Positions 19,315 through 27,967 of a stretch of DNA of 39,960 nucleotides are shown piece after piece; within the stretch, counting starts at the first letter, position 1; each line of letters opens with the position of its first letter. The stretch spans positions 1 through 39,960 of IMG/VR virus record IMGVR_UViG_3300020057_000076; one strand, 5' to 3'. The notes beneath the pieces are model-generated. The model was not told where the DNA came from. It saw nothing but the letters and a program-made list of their open reading frames with translations, and searched no databases. The DNA comes from a virus. Both the position numbers and the translations under genes were made by a program.

Positions 19315-19772
19315 TGGATCGATGGATGGATGGACTGATGTTATTACCTGCAATCAAGTGTGTGCAAATGCGTTGAATTCTAGAGCTGTTATTGGTAGTA
19401 CAGGCGTATAAGGATGTGGGGCGCGCATCCTTTGCAGGGAAAGGACCTTCGACGGTGGGGTTACGTGTTACGATAGTCGCTACGACAGTTTGGGATTGAG
19501 TTCCGGGCAGCGGCCCGGCCGGTGTGCCCTCAGTTTGACCCGGCATCCCCCTTTTTGGGGGTGGGGTATGTGTTCTTGGACCCTACCACCTGCAAATTTT
19601 TTCTTCCAGACTTTGCACTTGACCCTCACCAACGCTTCTTAAACCCCAGTAGAAGGCCCTGTCCGTTCGATTTAAGGGCCCTATACCCGTCAAGTCGTAC
19701 ATTGCCACCCCTAAACGCTTAAAACGAATTTAAAGGGCCTTAACGGCCCTAAAGCCCCAAAGGAGTCGATAA
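19315..19772. other. Noncoding gap between TerS and TerL block
   Basis: About 460 bases with no convincing gene. It begins with GATG tetranucleotide repeats (19312-19340), then the TACGATAGT/TACGACAGT pair (19469-19489), a GC stem CCCCC-TTTTT-GGGGG (19547-19561) without a U-tract, and a hairpin AGGGCC-TTAAC-GGCCCT (19734-19750) just before the next ribosome site. As it lies between terminase genes it could hold the packaging (pac) site and a late promoter; neither is proven. Confidence 0.5.
19469..19489 (+). repeat. TACGAYAGT tandem pair
   Basis: TACGATAGT and TACGACAGT are 12 bases apart start to start, the same motif and spacing as the two pairs at 36806-36826 and 36960-36980. Probably a binding site for the same protein. 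Confidence 0.6.
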
Positions 19773-20000
19773 GTGAACATCTTCCAATATTTTTATCGCC
19801 CAGGATCGCGCAAGGTTAGTTTTGGCATTTTGCTCTTTCTTGTGGCTTGTGGAGCGTTCTTTGGGTACAAGCTCCCGGTTGATGATTTCATGACTTGCGT
19901 TTTCTTATCCAGCGCGTTAATTGGCGGGGGAACGGTGGCTGACGCCTATTTTAAAACTCGCTCTGTGCCGGGAAATGATTCTACCGGGAAAGCCGGTTAA
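19773..20000 (+). CDS. Holin-like two-helix membrane protein
   Basis: A 75-residue protein with two hydrophobic helices, VSFGILLFLVACGAFFGYKL (about 15-34) and FMTCVFLSSALIGGG (about 39-53), a basic N-terminus and a polar tail. It has GTG start with AAAGGAG 7 bases upstream. Size and topology fit a small holin, and podophages do place holins next to terminase genes. No endolysin is adjacent, so the name describes the topology only. Confidence 0.6.
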   Translation: MNIFQYFYRPGSRKVSFGILLFLVACGAFFGYKLPVDDFMTCVFLSSALIGGGTVADAYFKTRSVPGNDSTGKAG

Positions 20001-20018
20001 CGGCTGCTAGGGACTCTA

Positions 20019-21539
20019 GTGGACAAAAGGGACGAGAAACAGGTACTAGCTGCCCAGGAGCTTCTACGCCGCTATGAGCATGAGCGCATTAAGTTCTACG
20101 TGCCGTGCTGTGAAAAGCATGGGGGGCGCCGACCTGACACTTTAGCCAACGACAAGGTTTGGCATCCCGTCCCTTGCCCTGTCAACCCTTGCCCCGACTC
20201 GAAGCATGTGAAATTCCACATGAGCCCCAAGCGCAGCCGTATTGTGTTTGGTGGCAACCGGAGTAGTAAGACGTTCACGTGTGCCAAAGAGTTCTTGTTC
20301 CACATGACGCTAGACAAGCACCCCCTGACCGGCCAGGTGTTTCGTAAGGGCGACCGCCACGGACGTATTCTGGCCCAGGACTACTCGCTACACGAAAAGA
20401 AGCATTTGCCAGAAATTTTCGATTGGATACCGACTAAAGCTTTGGCATACGGGTCTTCTGCCCCAAGCAAGCGGGAAGCTTGGGACAAGTCGTATGACGG
20501 CAGAAACCATCTGTTGCACTTGGTCAACGACGGCTGGATTGACTTTCAGACCTACGAGCAAGACTCGGCTAAGGGCGAATCGGTTGATTTAGACATCTGG
20601 TTTGCAGATGAAGAGATTCCAGAAGATTGGTATCAGGCGTGTAATTCCCGCATTGTGACTCGCGGGGGTGTTGGCATTATGGGCGTGACTCCGCTTTACC
20701 GGCTGACGTGGGCTATGGAGTTTCTAGAGTCCATGAATCCCAATGTGGAAGTGTTCAGGTGGGGCATCAGGGACAACCCCCACAACAGCACAAAAGCCAT
20801 TAATGAATTTTTAGCCGGAGTAAGTCCCCTTGAACGCGAAGCACGCGAGAATGGGGACTTCATTGAATCCAAGGGCCGACGCTACAAAGAGTTAAATAGC
20901 GCCGTTCATGTCATTGGAGCGAAACAACCGGAACCTTCCTGGCCCGTCGTTATGGCTATGGATCCGCACCAGCGGAAAGGTACTGCCATTTCTTGGGCGT
21001 ATGTAGACCCCTCAGACACCGTTGTATTTTTTGATGAGTTGTTGATAGTCGGCACGGCTGAAGAAGTTGTGTCGGCCATTCACGACAGGGAAAGCCACCA
21101 CGGAGCGAAGACGCTCCTGCGAGTCGCTGATCCCGCCATCAACAAACAAGTCAGCGGCTTTGGTTCGGCAACAACTACGCTCACAGAATTTGAACGCGCC
21201 GGCATGGGGTTCACCCTAGCCGACAACTCAGACGCGGGATATGACGTTGTGTCGTCCTTCCTGCGCTACGACGTGACGAAGCCTGTCACAACGTTAAACC
21301 GCCCGTCCGTGTACTTTACGGAAAGTGTTCCCAAGTTGTGGTATTCGATGTCCCATCTTAGTTGGGACGAATATAAGTTTGGTGGCAACCGCGACCCAAA
21401 AGAAAGGGTGCGGGACAAAGACAAAGACTTTGCCGATACAGCCCGCTATGTGTTGGTGATGCGCCCCACCTATTCTTCCGGTTCAATTCAGCCCGTGTCG
21501 CTTAACTATCAAACCACTAGCCTCTCTCAGGACGACTAA
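20019..21539 (+). CDS. Terminase large subunit
   Basis: A 506-residue packaging motor with ATPase and nuclease domains. Walker A is VFGGNRSSKT (76-85), Walker B is LDIWFADEE, and the nuclease begins at VVMAMDPHQ (about 311-319) with LLRVADPA about 50 residues on. It cuts concatemers and pumps DNA into the prohead through the portal encoded next. The N-terminus carries several cysteines (CCEKHGG, CPVNPC) that may bind zinc, an addition not seen in most TerL proteins. GTG start after AGGGA. Confidence 0.9.
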   Translation: MDKRDEKQVLAAQELLRRYEHERIKFYVPCCEKHGGRRPDTLANDKVWHPVPCPVNPCPDSKHVKFHMSPKRSRIVFGGNRSSKTFTCAKEFLFHMTLDKHPLTGQVFRKGDRHGRILAQDYSLHEKKHLPEIFDWIPTKALAYGSSAPSKREAWDKSYDGRNHLLHLVNDGWIDFQTYEQDSAKGESVDLDIWFADEEIPEDWYQACNSRIVTRGGVGIMGVTPLYRLTWAMEFLESMNPNVEVFRWGIRDNPHNSTKAINEFLAGVSPLEREARENGDFIESKGRRYKELNSAVHVIGAKQPEPSWPVVMAMDPHQRKGTAISWAYVDPSDTVVFFDELLIVGTAEEVVSAIHDRESHHGAKTLLRVADPAINKQVSGFGSATTTLTEFERAGMGFTLADNSDAGYDVVSSFLRYDVTKPVTTLNRPSVYFTESVPKLWYSMSHLSWDEYKFGGNRDPKERVRDKDKDFADTARYVLVMRPTYSSGSIQPVSLNYQTTSLSQDD

Positions 21540-21541
21540 CT

Positions 21542-23719
21542 ATGGCATACAACGAAAAAGAAGTAGAAATTCTGCAAGTTGAATCTATGCCGGAGGAGTA
21601 CTCCGACTCGTCCGAGGTCAAGCTCTCCGAAGCTGAGCTGGACAAGATGGGCCGTCAACTTGTGGCAAGACTGCAAGAACTACGTTCCGAGCGCGTGTCT
21701 TCTAAATGGCAGAAAGAGCGGGAACGCGATTTTAACGCCTATCACATGCTCGCGGTTCAAAAGCCCTTGCCCTATGTCGGCTACCCAAATCTAGCTTGTC
21801 CCCTGCCCCGCATCGGTATCGATACATTTCACGCAAATGTACTTTACACGTTTGGCGGTCAAACGGGAAAGTTTACGGTGTTGCCTGACGCCCTCTCCCG
21901 TTCCCATATCGACGTGGCAGAGAGAGCCGCAAAGTATTTAACCTATGTCTTGAATTACGAAGCAGACATGTACACGGCTTTGGATAAGGCCGACATGGAC
22001 GCAGAGACCTATGGCAACGGCTATATGGAACCTCGCTATGTGAAAGAGCATGTCTATGAAACCCGCAAGGTGACTAGAGAAGAAGTGGTGCCAGAAATTA
22101 ATGAACTCACTGGCGAAGTTTCTCGCAAGACTATAACCCGCAAAAAGAAAGAACGGGTGAAAGTCTGCACCTTCGACGGAACCAAGATCGAACGGATCAC
22201 AGCCGAATCTATTATCTACAGTTCCTTCTTCGAAACGCTGAAAGAGGCCGCGCGCAAAGACTACGTTTTTAAAACTCGTGCTTATACCTTCCGCAACTTA
22301 GAAGAGATGGCGCAGAGTTCTGACGATGATGACGCTCCGTATTTAAACGCCAAAAAGGTTAAGAAGCTTAAAGACTTTCATACGAGCCAAATCGTTTCCG
22401 ATTTAGAAAGGGCGAAACAAACCTACGACGGTTTCCAGGTTGAACGGAAACTCGAAGTGCTTCCGATTGAATTGGCAGAGGCGCACTTTTGGCAGGACGT
22501 GAACGACGACGGCGTGTCAGAAAAAGTCACAGCTATCTTTGAAACACAGACGGGCGAAGTGTTGCGAGTTAACTACGGCGCGTGCCGTATCGTTGAACTC
22601 AAACCCCGCCCGGTTGACGGACGCGCACAGGGCGAGTCTATTCGCCGTGCGACGCAGTCCCTCCTTGTGGAATGGGAAGCCATACACAACGCCCGCGTTG
22701 CAAAAGGCCAGTGGGCTAACCTGCCGTTCTTCTTCTACAAATCGGGGGGACGTTTCAACCCACAGACCATTTCGCTAATGCCGGGCAAGGGTTATCCCGT
22801 GGATGATACTTCTGCGATTAACTTCCCGCAGCTCCCGCCAGTCGATGTTTCCTATTTCAACGAAGAGAAGATTATTCTTGACTACTTTGAGCGCGTCCTA
22901 GCCCTCGGCGAATCCCTACAGGGAATAGCTCCAAGCGGTAATTCTACCGCTACCGAGACAATCAATGCCCAGCAACGGGCCGGTGTACGCCTCTCTACTC
23001 CCATCAATCGTATTGCCATGGCTCTAAACGATTTGGTGGGCCATATTTGGGACTTGAACCGCCAGTGCGCCCCGGAACTTAAAGAGTTCCAGGTTGCTGG
23101 CACCGGAAACGGCGTTCCTGTCTTTGACAAGATGACAAGCAAAGACTTCTCTGTGATGTGTAACTTCAAGCTGTCGATGGCGACGATGTACGACACGCAG
23201 ATGGTTAGAGATACCGCCCTCCTCAACTACCGGACGTTTATCACCAATCCCCTAGTCCTTAATAACCCGGCTACGTTCTACGAGATGACTGCCCGCACCA
23301 TGAAGGCAGTTGGGCTAGAGCTTACGCTACCTAAACCTGAGCAAGCACTGGTTAAGAGCCCGTTCATGGAACATGACTTAATTGAGCGCGGTGAAGAACT
23401 AGAACCAACCCTCGGTGAAGATACTGATGAGCATTTAGCGGCACACATGGCACTTATGAAGTCCGACGAATATAAAGAATGGCCCGAAGATGCAAAGCAG
23501 CGTCTAACGACGCACGTGGACAAGACCTACATCCAAAAGGAAATGCTCCGTATGGCCAACCTCAACAAGTCCGGGATCTTCGAAGGGATGGGGCCAAGTG
23601 CCGGCGACGCGCCGTCAATGACAGCGACCCGCAACCCGTCGCAAGCCATGAATAACATGCGCGTCGGTGAATCAGGGAAGTCCATGAATCAGAACGTCAA
23701 GAATGGGATGGGACAATAA
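21542..23719 (+). CDS. Portal protein, P22-like size
   Basis: A 725-residue portal, the same length as P22 gp1. The portal forms the ring at one vertex through which DNA is packaged and the tail attached. Visible features: PLPYVGYPNLACPLPRIGID early, long helices, Lys/Arg-rich TRKKKERVK in the wing, and FFFYKSGGRFNP with the following GKGYPVDD in the stem/crown region. The C-terminus is polar and Met/Asn-rich, likely disordered. It follows TerL by 2 bases and abuts the next gene. Confidence 0.85.
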   Translation: MAYNEKEVEILQVESMPEEYSDSSEVKLSEAELDKMGRQLVARLQELRSERVSSKWQKERERDFNAYHMLAVQKPLPYVGYPNLACPLPRIGIDTFHANVLYTFGGQTGKFTVLPDALSRSHIDVAERAAKYLTYVLNYEADMYTALDKADMDAETYGNGYMEPRYVKEHVYETRKVTREEVVPEINELTGEVSRKTITRKKKERVKVCTFDGTKIERITAESIIYSSFFETLKEAARKDYVFKTRAYTFRNLEEMAQSSDDDDAPYLNAKKVKKLKDFHTSQIVSDLERAKQTYDGFQVERKLEVLPIELAEAHFWQDVNDDGVSEKVTAIFETQTGEVLRVNYGACRIVELKPRPVDGRAQGESIRRATQSLLVEWEAIHNARVAKGQWANLPFFFYKSGGRFNPQTISLMPGKGYPVDDTSAINFPQLPPVDVSYFNEEKIILDYFERVLALGESLQGIAPSGNSTATETINAQQRAGVRLSTPINRIAMALNDLVGHIWDLNRQCAPELKEFQVAGTGNGVPVFDKMTSKDFSVMCNFKLSMATMYDTQMVRDTALLNYRTFITNPLVLNNPATFYEMTARTMKAVGLELTLPKPEQALVKSPFMEHDLIERGEELEPTLGEDTDEHLAAHMALMKSDEYKEWPEDAKQRLTTHVDKTYIQKEMLRMANLNKSGIFEGMGPSAGDAPSMTATRNPSQAMNNMRVGESGKSMNQNVKNGMGQ

Positions 23720-24103
23720 ATGTTTGACAACCTTCTAGGTCGCCTCGGATACACAAAGTCTTCCGCTCAGCTAGCAAAAATCCTAGCCGCGCCTAGTATG
23801 CGGGAAGAATTCCTGGGTGTCGCAGAATCCCGAATGCCCGATCCCGACGCGATTATCTCAGACGCCAACAAGCTCACCAACTTCGCGTCAAGTGATGAAT
23901 ACAAAGTGTTTGCTAAAGAAGTTTGGGCTCGCAGCTTAAACCACCTCGACGCCATCTTAGACCCGGCTACCATAAGTGAGAAGTTACAGTTCCACCGGGG
24001 CGCCTTACGCGCCTCTCTCGATTTACTCCGTCTCTCGTATCAAGCTCGCTTAACGCGCGAACAACTAGAAGCGGAAAAGAAAGCACAAGCCGAAGTCGAC
24101 TAG
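23720..24103 (+). CDS. Hypothetical head-module protein
   Basis: A 127-residue helical protein (MFDNLLGRLGYTKSSAQLAK) with a long C-terminal helix (LTREQLEAEKKAQAEVD). It starts directly after the portal stop, before the scaffold. Small helical proteins at this place occur in related podophages; a portal or assembly accessory role is likely, but no domain is recognised. Confidence 0.65.
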   Translation: MFDNLLGRLGYTKSSAQLAKILAAPSMREEFLGVAESRMPDPDAIISDANKLTNFASSDEYKVFAKEVWARSLNHLDAILDPATISEKLQFHRGALRASLDLLRLSYQARLTREQLEAEKKAQAEVD

Positions 24104-24206
24104 GCTTTCTGTAAACAGGTTCGCGGGCCGACGCCCTGCGTTCTTGAAACCTACCAGCGTCGCATTCGTGCAACCTCGCGCACGTAAATCAAAAAGGAGT
24201 CACACA

Positions 24207-24893
24207 ATGTCAGATCAAGAAAACAGCAATGCTCAAGTCGCACCTATCGCCGAACCTCCCGTCGCTGCCGGGCCAACCGCAGTGGAATTACAGGCGAAAA
24301 TCGCGGAACTTGAGCGCCAAAGCGAAGGACGTTTACGAGACCTACAGCAGGAAAGACAGAAGCGCCAAGAATACGAATCCCGAATGTCTGCCCCAGTCGC
24401 ACAGCCCGCCCCAGAACAGGACAGCGCTTTGAGAGAAGTCGTTGATCCCTTTGTGGCCCCCGTTCGTAAACAAGCCGAAGAAGCAATGCGCTATGTAAAT
24501 GAAATGAAAGAAAAAGACGCATGGAATTCATTTGCACTGCGTGCTAGTCGCCCCGTTGCAGAACTACGGGAAGACAAGGCTCTTCAAGACCGGTTGTTAG
24601 CCACTGCCATGAAATACGGCATCACCGGCACCCTTGAACAGCAGTTACTTCGCACTTACGAATTGGTGGAGCTGGAAGACTTACGCACCAAGGATACAGA
24701 AAGGAAAAGAGACGCGACGATTGCAAAGTCCCAACCTCTCGGTGGAGGAACCACACCGGCACCCGCATCGTCTCGCTCCTATTCGGCACAAGAGTTCAAG
24801 GTTATGTCTTCCGCTGAGTACGACAAGCTAAGTCGTATTGGTGGTTTTAAAAAGGATGCAAACGGACAGTTCGTTTACACCCCGCAAGCCTAA
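24207..24893 (+). CDS. Capsid scaffolding protein
   Basis: A 228-residue protein rich in Ala, Gln, Glu and Pro, with coiled-coil helices (LQAKIAELERQSEGRLRDLQ), a flexible centre and a basic region near the C-terminus. Composition, length and place directly before the coat gene are typical of scaffolding proteins that shape the prohead and leave it. I chose the ATG at 24207 (AGGAG 9 bases upstream) over a frame from 24144. Confidence 0.75.
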   Translation: MSDQENSNAQVAPIAEPPVAAGPTAVELQAKIAELERQSEGRLRDLQQERQKRQEYESRMSAPVAQPAPEQDSALREVVDPFVAPVRKQAEEAMRYVNEMKEKDAWNSFALRASRPVAELREDKALQDRLLATAMKYGITGTLEQQLLRTYELVELEDLRTKDTERKRDATIAKSQPLGGGTTPAPASSRSYSAQEFKVMSSAEYDKLSRIGGFKKDANGQFVYTPQA

Positions 24894-24938
24894 GTCCCCC
24901 TAAGCGTCCTCCGCGCAAATCAAAATCGGAGGAAGCAA

Positions 24939-25367
24939 ATGAAAATCAGTAAAGCGTTGTTTCTCACGGTGGGTTTGAGCATTTCTGCTTTCGCAGCCAA
25001 GGGCGTACAAGATGTTCCCATGGACTTGAAAGGCGGATCGCTAAACCCCCAGTACGGTGGTATTGCCACCTGTCTCATCACAGCCTCAACCGGTACCACA
25101 GCTCTGTTGTGTGACACGGGTTCGGGGATTGTACTTGACATTGCAGCGTCCAGCGTTGCCGTAACGGATCAGATTGTGTTCCGGGACACCGCAACAGCGA
25201 ACACAAGCTCCACTGTCTTGTATCGCATGGATAAAGGGGGATTGCTTGAAAAACCAAGCGTTTTCCCTCGCTACAAAAATGGTCTCTCGGCAAACGTCAG
25301 CGTTGCGCCCACAGGGGCAGGCGTGGCTACGCCTTCTTGGATCATCACGTACATTCCACTCGACTAA
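24939..25367 (+). CDS. Signal-peptide-bearing head-module protein A
   Basis: A 142-residue protein whose N-terminus, MKISKALFLTVGLSISAFAA, is a clear Sec signal peptide with an Ala-X-Ala type cleavage site near residue 20. The mature part is a beta-rich domain (CLITASTGTTALLCDTGSGI, later NGLSANVSV). It lies between scaffold and coat genes, where decoration proteins are found, yet an exported protein cannot simply join cytoplasmic proheads. A related protein lies downstream of the coat gene (26511). GGAGG precedes the ATG. Confidence 0.6.
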   Translation: MKISKALFLTVGLSISAFAAKGVQDVPMDLKGGSLNPQYGGIATCLITASTGTTALLCDTGSGIVLDIAASSVAVTDQIVFRDTATANTSSTVLYRMDKGGLLEKPSVFPRYKNGLSANVSVAPTGAGVATPSWIITYIPLD

Positions 25368-25397
25368 CTCGAAATAACATAATGGAGGAGTAAATAT

Positions 25398-26255
25398 ATG
25401 GCTTTAGGTAACGGTTTATCGGGTACGGGTGGATCTCACGATCTCTACGTACCGGAAATTTGGAGCAAACGTATTCAGTCTGCGTTTGAACGTAACACAG
25501 TTGCAAAAGAACGCGGGATGGACATGTCAAACTTACTCGCCGAATCTGGCGGGGATATCCTTCGCGTTCCTCGTCTTGCGAACCGCACGGCGACGACCCG
25601 AGCGTTAACCGCGTTCGACGAAATCACCCCGACGGCTGCCACCGAAACAGCGTTCTCGATGAACGTGCAGACGTGGGTTGTTGACGATGAGTTTATTTCT
25701 GACGCGCTTTCCGCGCAGACGAAACTCTTCAATATGGGGCAACTCGACGGGAAGATGCAGCGTTCTCTCGCGGAGAAATTCGACACTGATATGTGGGCGA
25801 ATTATACCTCGATCACGGCAACCCTCGGAGATAACACTGGCGCAAGTGATGTTTCGCCGGATGACATCTTCGATGCCTTGGAACGGCTTGACTCGAACTT
25901 CGCCCCTAAATCGGATCGTTGTATCGTCCTGAGCCCTAAGTCGTATTGGGCCATGGTTAAAAACAACACCATTCCGTCCGGGGATTACAGCTCGGAAAAG
26001 TCTAAGGAAACGGGCGCGCTTCCGCGCATTGGTGGCGTTGAAGTCATCATGTCGCAGAACTTGCCCGCGCATGCGAACGGCGGCAGAGTTAACCTCGTTC
26101 TTCACAAGGAATGTCTCGTGTATGCTATTGCGAAACAGGCTAGTGTGATGACCGAACACTTCGCGGCTCGACGCGGAACGATTGTCGGCGGTGACATGAT
26201 CTATGGCACCGGTTGCTATCGCGCAGCGGCTGGCGTTGTGTTGTTCGGTAAATAA
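25398..26255 (+). CDS. Major capsid (coat) protein
   Basis: A 285-residue coat protein of the HK97-fold type. Evidence: place after the scaffold, strong GGAGG site, and the sequence layout: N-terminal YVPEIWSKRIQSAFERNTVA, core VQTWVVDDEFISDALSA (spine-helix region), PDDIFDALERLDSNFAPKSD, and P-loop/A-domain region CIVLSPKSYWAMVKNN, IGGVEVIMSQNLP. It is compact compared with P22 gp5. Two hairpins follow the stop, which may lower expression of downstream genes relative to the coat. Confidence 0.88.
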   Translation: MALGNGLSGTGGSHDLYVPEIWSKRIQSAFERNTVAKERGMDMSNLLAESGGDILRVPRLANRTATTRALTAFDEITPTAATETAFSMNVQTWVVDDEFISDALSAQTKLFNMGQLDGKMQRSLAEKFDTDMWANYTSITATLGDNTGASDVSPDDIFDALERLDSNFAPKSDRCIVLSPKSYWAMVKNNTIPSGDYSSEKSKETGALPRIGGVEVIMSQNLPAHANGGRVNLVLHKECLVYAIAKQASVMTEHFAARRGTIVGGDMIYGTGCYRAAAGVVLFGK

Positions 26256-26276
26256 TTAGAAGTACCCCTGCCTTAC

Positions 26277-26306
26277 TAGGGCCCCTCCCCGCATGGGGGG
26301 GCCTTA
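26277..26306 (+). terminator. GC-rich hairpin after coat gene
   Basis: Bases 26277-26288 pair with 26295-26306 (12 bp including two G-U pairs) around a 6-base loop. There is no U-tract, so it is more likely a partial attenuator or mRNA 3' stabiliser than a full terminator. A second hairpin, TGAAGG-GCAGT-CCTTCA, follows at 26307-26323. Confidence 0.55.
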
Positions 26307-26326
26307 TGAAGGGCAGTCCTTCAAAA

Positions 26327-26509
26327 ATGAATAAAGACCTCGCTTACCTACTTGTCTTTCTACTCCAAACACTCTGCTTTATCGGCTACTCCGAATATCG
26401 AAGATCCACGATATCCGTGAACGCCGAGAAATACAGAATGGTGGGGTTTTTGTCGCAGACAGATGAGGGGAAGCAACTTTACATACCCGTCTACCGGAGA
26501 GAGAAATAA
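26327..26509 (+). CDS. Small membrane protein in head module
   Basis: A 60-residue protein (MNKDLAYLLVFLLQTLCFIG) with an N-terminal membrane helix and a basic soluble tail (EYRRSTISVNAEKYRM, VYRREK). The ATG at 26327 lies after two hairpins; an in-frame ATG at 26306 is at the edge of the first hairpin. It precedes a signal-peptide protein. Function unknown. Confidence 0.5.
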   Translation: MNKDLAYLLVFLLQTLCFIGYSEYRRSTISVNAEKYRMVGFLSQTDEGKQLYIPVYRREK

Positions 26510-26510
26510 T

Positions 26511-26846
26511 ATGAAAAAGATCCTTGCCGCTCTGATGTTTGTGTCGTCTCTGTCCTACGCTCTCGAACCCAACACTGTGAACCGCTCCTCGTTCACACAG
26601 ACCAACGAAACCGCAGTCATTGCGGCATCTTACATTGACAAGGTTATTGTCGGGGTTGCTACCGCCGGTGGTGTTCTCACCATCTTTAACTCCACCACCA
26701 CAACGCCCGGCTTCCTGACCGTTCTCGTGTCCAGCATCTCGCTCGCAACCGTCGGAACGTATGACTTCTACAATACAAAGGTGAACGGCATTGTCTACCG
26801 GTCTGTCACAGCCACCAACGGCCTGACGATCATCTACAAACGATAA
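26511..26846 (+). CDS. Signal-peptide-bearing head-module protein B
   Basis: A 111-residue protein with a Sec signal peptide, MKKILAALMFVSSLSYALEP, likely cut near SYA-LE. The mature part is beta-rich (KVIVGVATAGGVLTIFNSTT, TNGLTIIYKR) with the same strand order and NGL turn as protein A at 24939. GGAGAGAG precedes the ATG. Exported paralogues on both sides of the coat gene are unusual in a head operon. Confidence 0.6.
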   Translation: MKKILAALMFVSSLSYALEPNTVNRSSFTQTNETAVIAASYIDKVIVGVATAGGVLTIFNSTTTTPGFLTVLVSSISLATVGTYDFYNTKVNGIVYRSVTATNGLTIIYKR

Positions 26847-26875
26847 ACGACGGCTACCCTTCGAGGTTATTCTAA

Positions 26876-27967
26876 ATGCTCAATCTTACACAAGCGGTCT
26901 ACCGGGTATCGGCGCGTTTAAACAAAAACGCCGGTGACTCCACTGTCTACGCCCGCATCCGAAACCACATCAACGACGCCTGCCTCGAAAAGTGGCATGG
27001 CTACGCATGGTCGTTTCGCTTCCGTGAGTATCCCTTGGTTCTCACCCCCACGGTTACAGCCGGAACCATGACGGCTACTAATGGAAGCAAGACCTTCACG
27101 GCCTCAGGCACTCCGTTTGACTCCACGATCCATGTAGGCGCGTGGATCTACTTCCCGACGGAGACGCTCCAAGCATACTACCGTATCCAGACGGTTTCCA
27201 GTACGAGTGTGGCAATTATCGAACCTGCCTATCAGGGCACGACGGCAGCGGATAAGACTTATCGGCTGATTCGGTCTGACTACACGCTACCGTCTGAGTT
27301 GAGCGACGTTAGCCAGCTTAACATCACGTCGTCTAACAGGGCGCTACGTATCACGCATCAGGCATCGTCCGGCTTCACGGCCATGTTCCCCATCTCGTCT
27401 GGCGTTCCTGTGGAGGGCATGATCTTCAATCAGGACAGCCTCGGTACGTCTTACACGACGGGCACAGTTAGCGGCACGATCAACACCCAGACATTGACGG
27501 GTGTCGGCACAGCCTGGCTTACAAACATTACTCCGGGCGAGGACATCCTAATCAATGGCGATACAAATACCTACACCGTCCGTTCTGTTTCTACTGATAC
27601 ATCTCTTACGCTCTACCAAAAGCTGATGGCTACTGCCACGTCTGCAACCTATACAGCTACAGACCTGTACGGGAAAGTACTTCGGCTTACGGGTTCTCCT
27701 GACCAAGCGTATGTTCTCTTTCTTAAAGGGCTACGTCAGTATGTTCCCATGATTAATACGGCTGATTCCAACGAATTGCTGTATCGCTACCCCCATGCCG
27801 TTATTGAAAGCGCCATCTGGCGTGAAGCCGGTTCTTCCCCGGATGACCGTGAAGATGGGTTGTACATGAGAGCCGAGCGTATGTGGCTACAAGCGCAGAG
27901 CGAAGACGAGGCCTTATTCCCCGTTAGCAACGACAGACCTATCTTTAACGCCCGCGAGACTTTCTAA
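26876..27967 (+). CDS. Head-tail adaptor-like tail protein
   Basis: A 363-residue protein. The ends are helical (YARIRNHINDACLEKWHGYA; YPHAVIESAIWREAGSSPDD) as in gp11/gp4-type adaptors, and between them are repeated beta motifs ('GTMTATNGSKTFTASGTPF' and 'GTINTQTLTGVGTAWLTN') that look like two copies of a small Ig-like or lectin-like insert. It lies between the head genes and the nozzle-like gene, fitting a ring that joins portal and tail. GAGG lies 9 bases before the ATG. Confidence 0.65.
   Translation: MLNLTQAVYRVSARLNKNAGDSTVYARIRNHINDACLEKWHGYAWSFRFREYPLVLTPTVTAGTMTATNGSKTFTASGTPFDSTIHVGAWIYFPTETLQAYYRIQTVSSTSVAIIEPAYQGTTAADKTYRLIRSDYTLPSELSDVSQLNITSSNRALRITHQASSGFTAMFPISSGVPVEGMIFNQDSLGTSYTTGTVSGTINTQTLTGVGTAWLTNITPGEDILINGDTNTYTVRSVSTDTSLTLYQKLMATATSATYTATDLYGKVLRLTGSPDQAYVLFLKGLRQYVPMINTADSNELLYRYPHAVIESAIWREAGSSPDDREDGLYMRAERMWLQAQSEDEALFPVSNDRPIFNARETF

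Noticed and set aside
19312-19340. GATG tetranucleotide run as a phase-variation switch
   Set aside because: It lies at and after the TerS stop codon and is too short and interrupted. No gene frame depends on its length.
19547-19561. Intrinsic terminator at CCCCC-TTTTT-GGGGG
   Set aside because: Only a 5-bp stem and no following U-tract.
19522-19722. 66-codon rightward frame in the TerS-TerL gap
   Set aside because: No Shine-Dalgarno site, Pro/Phe/Leu-rich random-looking sequence and overlap with the hairpin motifs.
25605-26159. 184-codon leftward frame opposite the coat gene
   Set aside because: Antisense shadow of a strongly conserved gene; Arg/Val-rich composition typical of the reverse strand, with no start signal.
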